Of a stretch of 64,000 nt of DNA, positions 62,344-64,000 are shown one piece after another. Origin of the DNA: Trametopsis cervina (lineage: Eukaryota > Basidiomycota > Agaricomycetes > Polyporales > Irpicaceae); contig MU278352.1 in the NCBI GenBank assembly GCA_022385755.1, positions 620,001-684,000 of the forward strand. Reading direction: 5' to 3'. The notes beneath the pieces are model-generated. The model was not told the origin of the DNA, ran no database searches, and worked only from the letters and a program-made list of their open reading frames with translations. Position numbers and translations under genes: made by a program. The stretch's first letter is position 1, and every line of letters starts with the position of its first letter.

Positions 62344-64000
62344 ATGGCGTTGACCTATCATACCCTACCTCCAAATACGCACCAACGGGATGTCTTCCCA
62401 CAGCCCATCACAGCCCTGGCTTTTGATCCCGTATCAGACACGCTTTGGGCGGGCAACAACTCTGGGAGCATAACGTCTTACTACACTGCACAGGGCATTC
62501 GCGGCGCAACTTTTCCGGTCGGCGGCGATCTTGCTGTCAAGCGTATCGTTGCGAACGACTCGAACGTACGCGCATCCGGCGTGTCTAGCGAGGGGATCGG
62601 CGCCTGGGGCAAAGGCGGAATAAATAAATGGTACTTCAGGTAAACGTGTATCCTTCTCATGACCCCTCTGATCCTCCTTCGTACCTTGCTGACCCGCACA
62701 TTTGCACAGAACAACCAGCGCGGTCACCGCATTTTCTCCCAACGCGACCACCGGCCAGGTGTTCTACGCTTGCACGGCCGCCCAAGAATTCGTTACGGTG
62801 AACTCGCAGACGGGTAGCGTCGTGCGCCGTGCACCGGCGGTGTCGATATATTCGCAGCTCACTATCGGGAACAGCGCTAACGTCGTCCTCTCGGGCGGAT
62901 CCGATGGTTATATCAGGAGCCACGACCCACGGACGAGCGGAGCGTCGGTGAGCGCTGTGTACGCGCATGCGAGCGGCGTGCAAGGGCTCGTCACTTCCGG
63001 GCACTTTATATGCAGCGTTGGGCTAGGCCTGAGGTAATTTGAGCCTGCCTTGATTCTATTGCGCACTCAGAATGATGTTATGAAAGACAGGGCCGACCGT
63101 TTCCAGATCCACTGGTAAGGCTGTTTGACAGTCGCAACATGCGCCCTCTGCCGCCGATACCATTTTCTGCGGGTCCAGCCTTCATCGAAATCCTCCCGAA
63201 GCGGGCAGGAACCGTTGTGGTGACTTCTCCTCAGGGTCTTGTAAATATCGTCGATGTCGCGAACGTGACCAACACTGAGTTCTATCAGGTATGTCGATCC
63301 TCGCGCCCGTTAACGTTTACTAGAGTCATCACTAAACCGCGTTATATTCCCTTTTTGTGTCTCTACACGGTACATGCAGCTCGATACACCGTCATATGTC
63401 ACCTCAACTGCTATCTCACCGACGGGGACCTACATGGCATTCGGCGACGCGGAGGGTGCCATCCAGATGTTGACTGCCGCCGACGAAGAGGCCATCCTCC
63501 CACTGAACGGATTTGAAGGCCAGCCAGTAGAGTGGGCCGAACCACCCGAGCCCCTTCCAGACATCGAATGGACAGACACCACGTCAGTTTTGTCTGCTCG
63601 TTCTGTTGGTGTTCTTTCTCATGCGTTGAGATTGTCATCCTTCTTAGCCCTCTAAATAGCGTAGGAATGCCTTACTACGACGATCTTCTGCTGTCATCAT
63701 GGACATCCAAGTTCCTCTCTCCAAGCGTTCTCTATCCGCCCCCGCCGAAGATTCCAACGCAGATATTGAGCACTATGAAAGTCAATGACAACGTTGCGTA
63801 CGCAGCCTTACCGAAAGAACTGAGAGGCCGTCGGAACGTGGTTCCGTCAGGTCCGAAGAAGAGCGCGGCGCGGTTCAGGAGCGGAGGGGTTATGAGAAAC
63901 GAGGTATACTTATCCTGCTTGGAGGTTAATAGCCGTCTAATTTGCTTTAACAGGATCCGGAGACACCAACCTACGAGTATGACCCTGATACTATTCCTAA
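62344..64000 (+). CDS. PAN2: PAN2, poly(A)-specific ribonuclease subunit, 5' part
   Basis: PAN2 is the catalytic subunit of the PAN2-PAN3 deadenylase that trims mRNA poly(A) tails in the cytoplasm. Only the N-terminal part is in the window; the gene runs past 64000. It starts MALTYHTLPPNTHQRDVFPQ and contains the WD40 propeller: ITALAFDPVSDTLWAGNNSG, SGGSDGYIRSHDPRTSG, SGVQGLVTSGHFICSVGLGL, and LVRLFDSRNMRPLPPIPF. After the propeller is the PAN3-binding linker (GMPYYDDLLLSSW, PPPKIPTQILS, and the basic segment LPKELRGRRNVVPSGPKKSA). The UCH and RNase H-type exonuclease domains should follow outside the window. Five introns are visible. Confidence 0.92.

Overview
The window is nuclear DNA of a filamentous basidiomycete, most likely an Agaricomycete. 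Genes are packed on both strands and broken by many short introns of about 45-70 nt, mostly GT...AG with a CTNAC-like branch site. The proteins are typical of mushroom-forming fungi: CSC1/OSCA channels, SHR3, an F-box protein and tandem P450s. There are no bacterial, phage, CRISPR or transposon signatures, and I saw no tRNA or rRNA.

Layout. 0-6.5 kb (+): 3' end of a CSC1/OSCA-type channel, two tandem RPA32-type (RPA2) genes, and the ribosome biogenesis factor RLP24. 6.6-13.8 kb (-): ATG2, the autophagic lipid-transfer protein. 13.8-17.5 kb: a 3.7-kb stretch without recognisable genes, in which I find one candidate four-exon gene of unknown function (-). 17.5-23.3 kb (-): a riboflavin-type deaminase, a second complete CSC1/OSCA gene whose start codon appears split by an intron, and the ER chaperone SHR3. 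23.5-26.4 kb: a microbial-type poly(ADP-ribose) glycohydrolase homologue (+) converging on a coiled-coil protein (-). 27.2-33.9 kb (-): MOT1/BTAF1. 34.4-42.4 kb (+): a JmjC protein, a TBC1D5-like Rab GAP and the succinate dehydrogenase flavoprotein. 42.8-47.6 kb (+): two tandem P450s. 47.7-50.1 kb (-): an SPF45 splicing factor. 50.8-52.3 kb (+): an SSU1/TDT-type transporter. 52.7-58.3 kb: a divergent pair, agmatinase-like ureohydrolase (-) and flavin monooxygenase (+). 58.7-64 kb: an F-box protein (+), a hemerythrin-like protein (-), and the 5' part of PAN2 (+), cut by the window end.

Most genes are conserved housekeeping functions (DNA replication, ribosome assembly, autophagy, transcription, splicing, mRNA decay, respiration). 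The accessory part is 42.8-62 kb, with the P450 pair, transporter, ureohydrolase/FMO pair, F-box and hemerythrin-like genes. I did not find a clear new multi-gene system. The best leads are the tandem divergent RPA32 paralogue, the unknown gene at 14.7-15.2 kb, the altered PARG signature, three introns that appear to use GC donors, and the ureohydrolase/FMO pair.
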